NCBI GenBank assembly: GCA_945827465.1 | Contig: CALZOH010000012.1 | Coordinates: forward strand, 1 to 25,881 | Source: an uncultured Prevotellaceae bacterium | Lineage (GTDB): Bacteria; Bacteroidota; Bacteroidia; Bacteroidales; Bacteroidaceae | Length of the DNA: 25,881 nucleotides | Direction: 5' to 3' | Program-made: the position numbers and the translations under genes | Part shown: positions 15,047 through 22,999 of the stretch, in pieces | Position numbering within the stretch: the stretch's first letter is position 1 | How the letters are laid out: each line of letters opens with the position of its first letter | Notes under the pieces: generated by a model | Database searches by the model: none | What the model was told of the DNA's origin: nothing | What the model saw: only the letters and a program-made list of their open reading frames with translations

Positions 15047-16350
15047 TGTTTTTGTGATTCGGTTTCAATACTTCGATAACGTATTTCCATAGCGCGGCAG
15101 TGGGCTTCGAGCTGTTCGCCCGTGGCCATTGCCATTACGGCCGGTCCTATTGCTTTTACGCCTTCGGGTGTCAGTTCCTGTAAAGTCATTTTGCGCATGA
15201 AGACATCGAGATTCAAGCCGCTGTATGCCCTTGCGTAACCTTTGGTAGGTAGTGTGTGGTTGGTGCCAGAGGCATAATCGCCGGCACTTTCACAACTGTA
15301 CGGACCGAGGAAGATGGAACCCGCGTTGCGGATACGTCGGGCTACTTCGCGATAGTTCTCCACCGAGATAACCAGGTGCTCCGGTGCGTAGTAATTGGTC
15401 AGTTCTACGGCTTGATCCATGTTTTCTGCCAAGATAAGCACGCTGTGCGACAGGGCTTTTTCTGCCACCTCGTGACGGGGAAGCAAGGCAAGTTGTCGTT
15501 CCAGTTCTTCACGTACTTTTTCCAACAGTGACCGACTGGTCGAAATCAGTACTACCTGGCTGTCGGCGCCATGTTCGGCCTGGCTAAGCAGGTCTGCGGC
15601 TACAAAATCAGCTCGCGCCGTGCCGTCGGCCAGCACCTCAACCTCGCTCGGGCCTGCCGGCATGTCGATAGCCACGTCTGAGAGTGATACTAACTGTTTG
15701 GCGGCCATTACATACTGATTTCCAGGTCCGAAAATCTTGTCTACCTTGGGTACACTTTCTGTTCCGTAAGCCATAGCAGCTATGGCTTGGGAACCACCTA
15801 TTTTAAATACACGGTTAACGCCTGCCAAGCGGGCGGCAAACAATATCACGGGGTTGACACTCCCGTCGCGGCTCGGCGGAGTGCACAGCACAATCTCTTT
15901 GCAACCAGCAATGCGTGCCGGAGCGGCTAACATCAGCACGGTAGAGAATAGCGGAGCCGATCCACCGGGGATATACAGTCCGACTTTCTCTATGGGAACG
16001 GCCACTTGTTCACAAATCACACCGGGAACCGTTTCTACTCGGATGGAATCGAAGTGTTGTGCCGCGTGAAATCTTGAAATATTTTCGTAAGCCAGTCTAA
16101 TGGCGTTTTGCAGGTCTGTATCTACCTTTTGAGTGGCTGCCTCCATCTCTTCTTCGCTTACGCAAAGCGAGTCAAGGCTCACCCGGTCAAATTGTTCCTC
16201 TAATCTTTTCAGGGCAGTATCACCCTCTTTGCAGACGGCATCAATTACTCCCTGTACGGTACCGAACAGTCGCGTTACGTCAAAAGCCGGGCGTCGGAGT
16301 GCCTCTTTCAATTGGTCGCGATCGGGGTATTCTAAAATGCGGATATCCAT
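15043..16350 (-). CDS. hisD: Histidinol dehydrogenase
   Basis: The enzyme performs the last two NAD-dependent oxidations from histidinol to histidine and binds zinc. The 435-residue protein shows the conserved KVGLYIPGG, GPGNQYV, DMPAGPSEV, SQAEHGADSQ, and the C-terminal GPYSCESAGDYASGTNHTLPT signature. The ATG at 16350 (MDIRILEYPDRDQL) is preferred: the frame stays open 29 codons further upstream but those residues overlap the end of hisG and have no family counterpart. The gap to the hisG stop is 8 bases and the hisC start overlaps its stop, so it is a tight operon member. Confidence 0.96.
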   Translation of the reverse strand: MDIRILEYPDRDQLKEALRRPAFDVTRLFGTVQGVIDAVCKEGDTALKRLEEQFDRVSLDSLCVSEEEMEAATQKVDTDLQNAIRLAYENISRFHAAQHFDSIRVETVPGVICEQVAVPIEKVGLYIPGGSAPLFSTVLMLAAPARIAGCKEIVLCTPPSRDGSVNPVILFAARLAGVNRVFKIGGSQAIAAMAYGTESVPKVDKIFGPGNQYVMAAKQLVSLSDVAIDMPAGPSEVEVLADGTARADFVAADLLSQAEHGADSQVVLISTSRSLLEKVREELERQLALLPRHEVAEKALSHSVLILAENMDQAVELTNYYAPEHLVISVENYREVARRIRNAGSIFLGPYSCESAGDYASGTNHTLPTKGYARAYSGLNLDVFMRKMTLQELTPEGVKAIGPAVMAMATGEQLEAHCRAMEIRYRSIETESQKQ

Positions 16351-16358
16351 AACAGCTG

Positions 16359-17219
16359 TTATAAGACCATTTTTTCGATGGGTAACACCAGAATTCCTTG
16401 GGCACCGCGTTCTTTCAGTTGTCCGATAATGTCCCAAAAACAGTTTTCGCCGAGTACGGTGTGTACACTACACCATTCCGAGTCAGCCAAAGGCATAATT
16501 GTAGGGCTCTTAATGCCCGGCAGCACGCTGACTACGTCGTCCAGTCGATCTTTAGGCACATTCATCAATACATATTTTTTATCTTCGGCCTCTTTAACGG
16601 CTGCAATGCGGAAGAGTAGTTCATCGAGAATGGCTTTCTTTTCTTCACTCATACCGGGATGACCTATCAATAGCGCTTCACTGCGTACTACTACCTCGAC
16701 TTCCTTCAGATGGTTGCTCACCAGAGTTGACCCTGAACTGACAATGTCGAAGATGGCATCGGCCAAACCAATTCCCGGCGATACTTCAACCGAACCTGTA
16801 ATCACGTGAACGTCGGCATCAATGTGATTCTTCTGCAGGTAGTCGCGTAGGATGTTCGGATAGCTGGTAGCAATCTTCTTGTGCTGGAACCAGTCTGTTC
16901 CTTCGTAGTTTTCAGACTTGGGGATAGCCAGAGATAGTCTGCACTTGCTGAAACCCAGGCGTTGAATGATGTCGGCACGTTCGCCTCGCTCTAAAAATTC
17001 GTTTTCGCCTACTACTCCTACGTCTGCCACACCGCTGGCAACGGTTTGCGGAATATCATCATCGCGCAAAAATAAAATTTCAACCGGAAAATCACGTGCT
17101 TGCACCAACAATGTGCGTACGGATTTGCTCACCTTCACGTCGGCTTCTGCCAATAACGCCATGGTGTCTTCATAAAGTCTACCTTTCGACTGTACTGCAA
17201 TTCTTAACATATTCTTCAT
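16359..17219 (-). CDS. hisG: ATP phosphoribosyltransferase, long form
   Basis: This is the first and feedback-controlled step of histidine synthesis, joining ATP and PRPP. The 286-residue protein is of the long, HisZ-independent type: an N-terminal catalytic domain (LRIAVQSKGRL...) with the PRPP-binding segment DIVSSGSTL, and a C-terminal HisG_C regulatory domain of about 75 residues (KYVLMNVPKDRLDDVVSVLPGIKSPTI) that is expected to bind histidine. Two starts are possible, 17219 and 17210; the shorter begins MLRIAVQSKGRL. The gene is first in the operon and sits 21 bases after the T-run of an intrinsic terminator that forms part of a His-codon attenuator. Confidence 0.96.
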   Translation of the reverse strand: MKNMLRIAVQSKGRLYEDTMALLAEADVKVSKSVRTLLVQARDFPVEILFLRDDDIPQTVASGVADVGVVGENEFLERGERADIIQRLGFSKCRLSLAIPKSENYEGTDWFQHKKIATSYPNILRDYLQKNHIDADVHVITGSVEVSPGIGLADAIFDIVSSGSTLVSNHLKEVEVVVRSEALLIGHPGMSEEKKAILDELLFRIAAVKEAEDKKYVLMNVPKDRLDDVVSVLPGIKSPTIMPLADSEWCSVHTVLGENCFWDIIGQLKERGAQGILVLPIEKMVL

Positions 17220-17240
17220 TCTTTACTGTTTGACATGGAT

Positions 17241-17271
17241 AAAAAATGGCTCACCGATATTCGGCAAGCCA
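17241..17271 (-). terminator. Intrinsic terminator of the his attenuator
   Basis: On the minus strand an 11-bp stem (17271-17261 with 17257-17247; two G.U pairs) has a 3-base loop and is followed by six T (17246-17241). It lies between the leader peptide and hisG. Its 5' strand (CTTGCCGAA, 17268-17260) can alternatively pair with an upstream strand. Confidence 0.88.
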
Positions 17272-17307
17272 CATCAATATTTTAATATGCAACAAACACT
17301 CACCGAA
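17260..17307 (-). promoter_or_regulatory. Antiterminator pairing of the his attenuator
   Basis: On the minus strand TTCGGTGAG (17307-17299) can form 9 pairs (two G.U) with CTTGCCGAA (17268-17260), which is the 5' strand of the terminator. The motif TCGGTGAG occurs twice, once here and once as the 3' strand of the terminator, so the two folds exclude each other. The upstream copy covers the last codons and the TGA stop of the leader peptide. A ribosome at the stop would mask it, and a ribosome stalled at the His codons would leave it free. Confidence 0.8.
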
Positions 17308-17362
17308 CGAATGGAGTTGGTGAATGATGATGGATGGAATTTTCACGCTTTACAAAATACAT
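17300..17362 (-). CDS. his operon leader peptide (three tandem His codons)
   Basis: This is a 20-residue frame from ATG at 17362 to TGA at 17300: MYFVKRENS, then I-HHH, then SPTPFVR. The three CAT codons are at 17332-17324. It starts about 14 bases after the predicted transcription start. The His run, the short length, and the overlap of its stop with the antiterminator strand are those expected of a translation-monitored attenuator such as enterobacterial hisL. There is no Shine-Dalgarno sequence, as usual for the phylum. A first ATG at 17369 gives only an 8-codon frame out of phase and is less likely. Confidence 0.85.
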   Translation of the reverse strand: MYFVKRENSIHHHSPTPFVR

Positions 17363-17382
17363 GGTACATAATGATTCTTGTG

Positions 17383-17414
17383 CAAAGATAAGTATTTTTA
17401 GTCCTTTTCTCCAA
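17383..17414 (-). promoter_or_regulatory. Promoter of the his operon
   Basis: On the minus strand a -33 TTG (17414-17412) and the -7 box TATCTTTG (17390-17383) are 21 bases apart. The expected start near 17376 gives a leader of about 155 bases before hisG, holding the leader peptide and the attenuator. Confidence 0.8.
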
Positions 17415-17492
17415 GAAAATAGATGTTTTTCTGATTTCTCTTTGTTTTTAGCGCTGTTTCTTCCTGCCTATAGCCGATTCTTGACCAGGTGT

Positions 17493-17792
17493 TTACACTT
17501 CGTGATCTACACAACAGCGGCCGTCAAGGTAAGGCTTCAGGCGGGCTGCGGCTGCCCGGTGGTTCGGGAAGTTGCTATATGTGTGAAGGTCGTCCATCGA
17601 ATCAAACGAACTCTCCAGGCAGATGTCCCATGCTTCTTCTGGATTGATGTTAAAGCCCACTTCGAGTGAGCGGATAAAGTTCAGTTGCGAGCGCAACGAC
17701 AGAATGTCGGAGCGAAACTGTTCACGCACTTGTCGGCGCGTTTCTTCGTCAACGTCGGAACGAAAACGGAACATAACGATATGTCTGATCAT
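17493..17792 (-). CDS. Dabb (stress-responsive alpha/beta barrel) domain protein
   Basis: The 99-residue protein is one ferredoxin-like Dabb domain: an opening MIRHIVMFRFR, a central SLEVGFNI, and the end FPNHRAAAARLKPYLDGRCCVDHEV, all typical of the family. Such proteins are small dimers of largely unknown function. No signal peptide is present. It lies upstream of the his promoter on the same strand and is divergent from the lytic transglycosylase gene with only 54 bases between. Its own promoter was not recognised. Confidence 0.88.
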   Translation of the reverse strand: MIRHIVMFRFRSDVDEETRRQVREQFRSDILSLRSQLNFIRSLEVGFNINPEEAWDICLESSFDSMDDLHTYSNFPNHRAAAARLKPYLDGRCCVDHEV

Positions 17793-17827
17793 GGTAGGGT
17801 TGTTTTTACTATTAAAAGGATAATTCG

Positions 17828-17835
17828 TAATTTTG
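17828..17835 (+). promoter_or_regulatory. -7 promoter box of the mltF-like gene
   Basis: TAATTTTG followed by CGGCA fits TAnnTTTG. It ends only 11 bases before the chosen ATG at 17847, which implies a leader of about 5 bases. Confidence 0.6.
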
Positions 17836-17846
17836 CGGCAAAATTA

Positions 17847-19124
17847 ATGATAAATCCGTTGTCAGGTATTCGCTACATACATTATTTATATATTTTGCTT
17901 GTTGCAGCCTTCATCCTGGTTTCGTGTCGGCCTCAAAAGACGCCGTCACCTCTTGGTGACGTCATGTCAGATTCTGCCCGGGCGCTGGCCGATTACGATT
18001 TGCCCGATCTTGAGGTGGCGGGCGAGCTCATAGCTGTCACCATCAGCGGCCCCGACACGTATTATGAACTGCGAGGACGCGCTTTGGGCTTGCAATACCT
18101 CTTGGCCGAACGTTTTGCCAATAGCCTTGGCTTGCGATTACGCATGGAAGTGGCTCGCGATACCTTGGAACTTCTTGCACAGCTTCGAGAAGCTCGCGCC
18201 GATCTCATTGCTTATCCCTTGTCCCGTTCATTGCTTGAGCGTGAGGGATTGATAGCCGGTGGATTCACTCAGTCAGATTCCCTTTCGTGGTCGGTCAGAA
18301 GTGCCAGCCCTCTGTTGGCTGACGCGTTGAAGGATTGGTATCGTCCGCAACTGTTGGCCGAGACCCGTGAAGACCTGACTCGCATGTTGCAAACTCCTCA
18401 TGTGAGGCGCACCGTGCATGCTGTTTACTTGAATCGTTCTAAAGGCATTATTTCAGCTTATGATCACCTTTTGTTGGCGGCTTCCCGTTCCATCGGTTGG
18501 GATTGGCGACTGCTGGCAGCACAGTGCTATCAGGAGAGTGCTTTTGATCCCAAGGCTGAAAGTTGGGCTGGAGCGCGCGGATTGATGCAGATCATGCCCC
18601 GAACGGCTCTTGAATTGGGTGTGGAGCCTTCCCAACTCTATCAACCGGAACTCAACATCCGAACATCAGCTAAATATCTTGGTAGGTTACAACAAAATTT
18701 CTCGGATATTACCAATCCCGACGAAAGAAAGAAGTTTGTGCTTGCCGCATATAATGGTGGTTACCTTCACATTCGGGATGCGCAGAACCTGGCACGCAAG
18801 TACGGTCGCAATTCACAACTTTGGGACGAGGTCTCACCCTTTGTGCTGCGCTTAAGTCAGGCTCGTTATTACCGTGATCCGGTGGTACGCTATGGTTACA
18901 TGATTGGCAGCGAAACTTATCACTATGTTTACCATATTTTAGATCGTTGGGCCGACTATCGAGGTGTAGCCCGTACGCCTCATGCCGTTCCTCCCATGGC
19001 TTCGGACGTCGTTCCGTCGTCGGAAGTTGCTTCCGAACGTGTCCATAAACCCAATCGTTTTACACGATCAAATAGTGGAGTTGTCGGTCGCGACGACTCT
19101 ATCTTTCAGGTTCCTTCCCACTAA
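17847..19124 (+). CDS. MltF-like lytic transglycosylase lipoprotein
   Basis: The enzyme cleaves peptidoglycan glycan strands with formation of 1,6-anhydro-MurNAc. The 425-residue protein has a lipoprotein signal with C27 in ILVSC, then a solute-binding-protein-like region (about 58-190), then an SLT domain. In the SLT domain the catalytic Glu is E230 in QCYQESAFDPKAESWAGARGLMQ and the AAYNGG motif is at 300-305. E. coli MltF has a larger substrate-binding-like domain (total near 518 residues), so the regulatory part is shortened here. The C-terminal 60 residues are low-complexity and unassigned. The frame is open further upstream (from 17685), but that part overlaps the divergent gene and precedes the promoter box, so the ATG in front of the signal peptide is used. 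Confidence 0.88.
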   Translation: MINPLSGIRYIHYLYILLVAAFILVSCRPQKTPSPLGDVMSDSARALADYDLPDLEVAGELIAVTISGPDTYYELRGRALGLQYLLAERFANSLGLRLRMEVARDTLELLAQLREARADLIAYPLSRSLLEREGLIAGGFTQSDSLSWSVRSASPLLADALKDWYRPQLLAETREDLTRMLQTPHVRRTVHAVYLNRSKGIISAYDHLLLAASRSIGWDWRLLAAQCYQESAFDPKAESWAGARGLMQIMPRTALELGVEPSQLYQPELNIRTSAKYLGRLQQNFSDITNPDERKKFVLAAYNGGYLHIRDAQNLARKYGRNSQLWDEVSPFVLRLSQARYYRDPVVRYGYMIGSETYHYVYHILDRWADYRGVARTPHAVPPMASDVVPSSEVASERVHKPNRFTRSNSGVVGRDDSIFQVPSH

Positions 19125-19258
19125 ATTTTTCGTTTCTTTAAACCTTCAGGCCGAACCTGTCACTGACCTTGTCAGGGCTTCTGTCGCTTGGGGCGGTCGC
19201 TGAAGTCGGAAATCCCGAATTTCCTTGGCCGAAAAAAACGCGAACCCACAAAAAATGA

Positions 19259-19266
19259 TAACTTTG
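19259..19266 (+). promoter_or_regulatory. -7 promoter box of the fumarase gene
   Basis: TAACTTTG followed by CAGCAG matches TAnnTTTG and ends 41 bases before the start codon. The spacer 19125-19258 holds no gene; a small 6-bp hairpin GGAAAT/ATTTCC (19208-19224) is visible but lacks a T-tract. Confidence 0.75.
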
Positions 19267-19307
19267 CAGCAGATAAACATTAACTCAAGAACAAATATAA
19301 GAGAATT

Positions 19308-20954
19308 ATGGCCAATATTTCAGAATTTAAGTATGCCCCGATGTTCCAAACGGGCAAAGACGACACCCAATATTACTTGTTGAGTAAGGAAGGCGTCAGT
19401 GTAAGCGAATTTGAGGGCAAACCGGTGCTCAAGGTAGCGCCTGAAGCATTGACCCTATTGGCTCGCCAGGCCTTTCGCGATGTGAACTTCCTTCTGCGCC
19501 GTGCTCATAATGAGCAGGTCGCTTCTATTCTCCATGATAGCGAAGCCAGTGATAACGATAAATATGTTGCGCTCACCTTCCTGCGCAATGCTGAGACGGC
19601 TTGCAAGGGTCAACTGCCCTTCTGCCAAGATACCGGAACGGCTATTATCCACGGTGAGAAGGGTCAGCAAGTATGGACAGGCTTTTGCGACGAAGAGGCA
19701 CTTTCTCGCGGTGTTTACGAAACCTATACCCAGGAGAATCTTCGCTATTCGCAAAACGCTCCACTGAATATGTACGACGAGGTTAACACTCGTTGCAATC
19801 TGCCGGCGCAAATCGACCTCGAGGCTACCGAAGGCGATGAGTACAAATTCCTCTGCGTGGTGAAGGGTGGAGGTTCGGCCAATAAAACATACTTCTATCA
19901 GGAAACGAAAGCGCGTATCCAGAATCCCGGAACGCTCGTACCCTTCTTGGTAGAGAAAATGAAGACGCTCGGAACGGCTGCTTGTCCGCCATATCATATT
20001 GCCTTTGTGATTGGAGGTACCAGTGCCGAGAAGAATCTGTTGACTGTGAAGTTGGCATCTACTCACTACTATGATAATCTGCCTACTACGGGTGACGAAA
20101 CGGGTCGTGCCTTCCGTGACATCGAACTTGAGAAGCAGTTACTCGACGAAGCCCATAAGATTGGCCTTGGCGCGCAGTTCGGAGGCAAATATTTTGCTCA
20201 TGATGTGCGTGTGGTTCGTTTGCCACGTCATGGTGCTTCTTGTCCTATCGGTCTTGGCGTGAGTTGTTCGGCCGATCGTAACATTAAAGCCAAGATCAAC
20301 CGCGACGGAATCTGGATTGAGAAGTTGGATGACAATCCGACAGAGCTGATACCCGAAGAATTGCGCCGTGCAGGCGAAGGCAACGCCGTGAAAGTGGATC
20401 TTAACCAGCCAATGACTGATATCTGCAAGCTGTTAACCCAATATCCCGTTTCAACACGCCTTAGTCTGAACGGTACCATCATTGTTGCTCGCGATATTGC
20501 CCATGCCAAGCTCAAGGCAAGGCTTGATGCCGGCGAGGATCTCCCTGAGTATTTCAAGAATCATCCCGTTCTCTACGCAGGACCTGCTAAAACTCCGGCC
20601 GGAATGCCTTGTGGTTCGATGGGGCCCACCACAGCCAATCGTATGGATCCCTACGTTGACGAATTCCAGGATCATGGTGGTTCCATGATTATGATTGCCA
20701 AGGGTAACAGAACCCAAACGGTAACCGATGCCTGCAAAAAGCATGGTGGATTTTATCTTGGAAGTATCGGCGGACCTGCTGCCGTGCTGTCGATGAACTC
20801 CATCAAGAGCATTGAGTGTGTGGAATATCCAGAACTTGGTATGGAAGCCATCTGGAAGATACGTGTTGAAGATTTCCCGGCCTTCATCTTGGTAGATGAC
20901 AAGGGTAATGATTTCTTCCAACAGCTCAAACCCTGGACACCGACATGTAAATAA
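19308..20954 (+). CDS. Class I (iron-sulfur) fumarate hydratase
   Basis: The enzyme interconverts fumarate and malate. The 548-residue single-chain form fuses the alpha and beta parts. The N-terminal part has LPFCQDTGTAIIHG (C106), AACPPYHIAFVIGG (C226) and SCPIGLGVSCSADRN (C312, C320). C106, C226 and C320 fit the three ligands of the oxygen-sensitive [4Fe-4S] cluster. The C-terminal part contains AGPAKTPAGMPCGSMGPTTANRMDPYVDEFQDHGGSM-type residues of the family, split here as GMPCGSMGPTTANR and DEFQDHGGSMI. In Bacteroidales this enzyme belongs to the reductive branch from oxaloacetate to succinate; that role is family knowledge. It has its own promoter, and a hairpin follows. Confidence 0.95.
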   Translation: MANISEFKYAPMFQTGKDDTQYYLLSKEGVSVSEFEGKPVLKVAPEALTLLARQAFRDVNFLLRRAHNEQVASILHDSEASDNDKYVALTFLRNAETACKGQLPFCQDTGTAIIHGEKGQQVWTGFCDEEALSRGVYETYTQENLRYSQNAPLNMYDEVNTRCNLPAQIDLEATEGDEYKFLCVVKGGGSANKTYFYQETKARIQNPGTLVPFLVEKMKTLGTAACPPYHIAFVIGGTSAEKNLLTVKLASTHYYDNLPTTGDETGRAFRDIELEKQLLDEAHKIGLGAQFGGKYFAHDVRVVRLPRHGASCPIGLGVSCSADRNIKAKINRDGIWIEKLDDNPTELIPEELRRAGEGNAVKVDLNQPMTDICKLLTQYPVSTRLSLNGTIIVARDIAHAKLKARLDAGEDLPEYFKNHPVLYAGPAKTPAGMPCGSMGPTTANRMDPYVDEFQDHGGSMIMIAKGNRTQTVTDACKKHGGFYLGSIGGPAAVLSMNSIKSIECVEYPELGMEAIWKIRVEDFPAFILVDDKGNDFFQQLKPWTPTCK

Positions 20955-21008
20955 TCCGGTCGGGTGCTGAAATAACCCTTCCGGTCATATTCCCAAGAGG
21001 AAATACCG

Positions 21009-21053
21009 CACAGGCGGGGACACCAGAGCAAGACCCCGTCTGTGTGTGTTATT
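21009..21053 (+). terminator. Probable terminator after the fumarase gene
   Basis: An 11-bp GC-rich stem (21009-21019 with 21034-21044, one G.U pair) and a 14-base loop are followed by TGTGTTATTTTAT, a weak T-tract. It lies 55 bases after the fumarase stop. Confidence 0.6.
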
Positions 21054-21111
21054 TTATATCAAAACTGATTATACCATATTTTTTAGATATTATTTATCAA
21101 CATCCGTTCTT

Positions 21112-22911
21112 ATGAAACTTTTCCGTTATGTGGCTCTCAGTCTGATGGCGCTGACCATGTTTTCTCCCCTAAAGGCCGTTCAAGCCTATTCCACATGGAA
21201 AACCTTCCGTCAGTCAGATAGTACCACCATCCGTGTCAGGCTGTGTGGTGACGAGTTTTTTCAGTATTATCTCACCGAAGACAATGTTCCGCTGTTGCGG
21301 GCAGCTAACGGCGACTTCTGTTACTTGCAAGCTGCCGGTTTCAAGGTTCGTTCATCGGGCGTAGTGGCTCACGAAGCTGCTATGCGCACTCCGCAGGAAA
21401 AGAAATACATTACCTCACTCGAAACGCTGGCTCAAGTTAATCGTCGAAATCCCCAACGTCTGCGAACGGCCTCCTTGCAGCGGCAAATCAGGACAGCTCG
21501 CTCGCGCCAAAGGGTTGCCGGAGCAGTGGAAGAGAAACGTGCACTGGTGTTGATGATTGAATTTTCTGATCAGAGTTTCCGCAAGAATGCTGTCAAGTAC
21601 TGCGAAGCCATGCTCAATGAAGAAGGGTACACGGGAGGCACTCTCTCGCCCGAGCCTATCCCTGGTTCAGTGAAGGACTACTTCCGACAGCAGTCCGACG
21701 GACAGTTCAATGTAACATTTGATGTTGTCGGTCCCGTTCGCGCCTCCGGTTCTTGTTATTATTATGGTATCGATAGCGAAGATGTGTCAGAAATGTATGT
21801 GGGCAGACTTTTGTCGGAAGTTTTGAAAAAGGTTGATGCCGATGTTGACTTCAGCCGTTACGATTGGTACGGTAATGGCGAGGTAGATTTGGTCTTCTTT
21901 GTCTACGCTGGTTACGGTGCACACGTAGTGGGGAACGACCCGAACCTGATTTGGCCCCATGCAGGCGCGTTAAGCTTTTTCGACGGCTACGAATCTGGCA
22001 TCACACTCGATGGCGTCCTAATCAACCAATATGCTTGCTCTTCTGAGATGCTTTACAACAACTTGCGTTCCGGCATCGGTGTTTTCTGTCACGAGTTCAG
22101 TCACTGCCTGGGTCTCTATGACTTTTATACTAATACCGATGCGCCTGATCCTCGTGGCTACGACCTCATGGCCAATGGCAGTCATAACCTTCAAACTTGG
22201 GCGCCTTGCAATTACACGGCATTGGAAAAGTATATGTTGGGGTGGAAAGACTTCACCCCAATAGAGCAGTCGGTGAAACAACTCACTTTAACTCCCGTTT
22301 CGCAAGGGGGAGAGGGATACTTGCTCTGCAATGCCGTTGACAAGGATGGGGATTTAGAAGAATTTTATGTCTTGGAAAACCGCCAGCAAGAGGGATGGGA
22401 TGCTCACATTCCGGGACACGGTTTGACTGTCTCACATTACGACTACGACCGTGATCTTTGGTTTTATTCCAAAGCTAACGATGACCCCGAGCATCCCCGT
22501 GCCTATATCATTCCGGCAGGAAATAACTATGGTTCTCCTGCCAGTTATCCTTTCCCTTATGAGGGCAATGACTCGCTAACCAACAGCAGCATTCCGGCAG
22601 CAAGAGTTTTCAGAGAGTCGTCACTTGGAAACTTTTTCATGAATAAACCCATTACCAACATTCGCGAAACCGATGGTATCATTACGTTGGATGTTACCAT
22701 TCCGGTTACGGGAGTGAAAAATGCTGTGACTGATGGCTTCGGTCAGCGTGGCGAAGAGCAGTTGCGGGGAAAAGCCGTATCTGTTTACAATGCCCAGGGT
22801 CAGTTGGTGGATAGAATAGCTCAATTTAGCAGTTCGGAGCATCTTCCCGTCGGCATTTACTTGCTGATGGATGAAAAAACAAGGGAAACCATCAAAATAA
22901 TTCGTCGGTAA
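21112..22911 (+). CDS. Secreted M6-family (immune-inhibitor-A-like) metalloprotease
   Basis: The 599-residue protein has a signal peptide (about 1-26, ending in KAVQA) and a propeptide-like region with QAYSTWKTFRQSDSTT. The M6 zinc domain has the motif HEFSHCLGLYD: ligands H327 and H331, catalytic E328, and the GxxD extension at 334-337. A Met-turn candidate is in YDLMANGSHN. The last about 60 residues (VYNAQGQLVDRIAQF...LPVGIYLLMDE...IKIIRR) look like a type IX secretion C-terminal sorting domain, so export to the surface or medium is likely. Upstream codons from 21046 are excluded because the signal peptide begins at 21112 and they overlap the terminator. No promoter box was recognised in the gap. 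Confidence 0.88.
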   Translation: MKLFRYVALSLMALTMFSPLKAVQAYSTWKTFRQSDSTTIRVRLCGDEFFQYYLTEDNVPLLRAANGDFCYLQAAGFKVRSSGVVAHEAAMRTPQEKKYITSLETLAQVNRRNPQRLRTASLQRQIRTARSRQRVAGAVEEKRALVLMIEFSDQSFRKNAVKYCEAMLNEEGYTGGTLSPEPIPGSVKDYFRQQSDGQFNVTFDVVGPVRASGSCYYYGIDSEDVSEMYVGRLLSEVLKKVDADVDFSRYDWYGNGEVDLVFFVYAGYGAHVVGNDPNLIWPHAGALSFFDGYESGITLDGVLINQYACSSEMLYNNLRSGIGVFCHEFSHCLGLYDFYTNTDAPDPRGYDLMANGSHNLQTWAPCNYTALEKYMLGWKDFTPIEQSVKQLTLTPVSQGGEGYLLCNAVDKDGDLEEFYVLENRQQEGWDAHIPGHGLTVSHYDYDRDLWFYSKANDDPEHPRAYIIPAGNNYGSPASYPFPYEGNDSLTNSSIPAARVFRESSLGNFFMNKPITNIRETDGIITLDVTIPVTGVKNAVTDGFGQRGEEQLRGKAVSVYNAQGQLVDRIAQFSSSEHLPVGIYLLMDEKTRETIKIIRR

Positions 22912-22999
22912 ACTGCGATTGGCACGAAGTTTGTATATAGGAAAACATTGCGCGAAATCAATCAGTGACACGACAACCCTATATAGAAAGTGACAATAT
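22912..22999 (+). promoter_or_regulatory. clpC upstream region with repeated AGTGACA
   Basis: The 88-base gap has no TAnnTTTG box. AGTGACA occurs at 22964-22970 and 22989-22995, and TGACA again at 23001-23005 inside the gene start. This could be a regulator or alternative sigma site, or chance. It is listed because a promoter is otherwise not apparent. Confidence 0.3.

Noticed and set aside
16351..16437. Upstream extension of hisD to an ATG at 16437
   Set aside because: The 29 extra codons overlap the hisG 3' end in another frame and have no family counterpart; MDIRILEYP at 16350 fits.
17346..17371. Alternative leader frame from the first ATG in the his leader
   Set aside because: It reads only eight codons without a His run and stops before the regulatory strands; the second ATG gives the His-rich peptide.
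17685..17846. 54-codon N-terminal extension of the lytic transglycosylase
   Set aside because: It overlaps the divergent Dabb gene, precedes the promoter box, and would bury the lipoprotein signal peptide.
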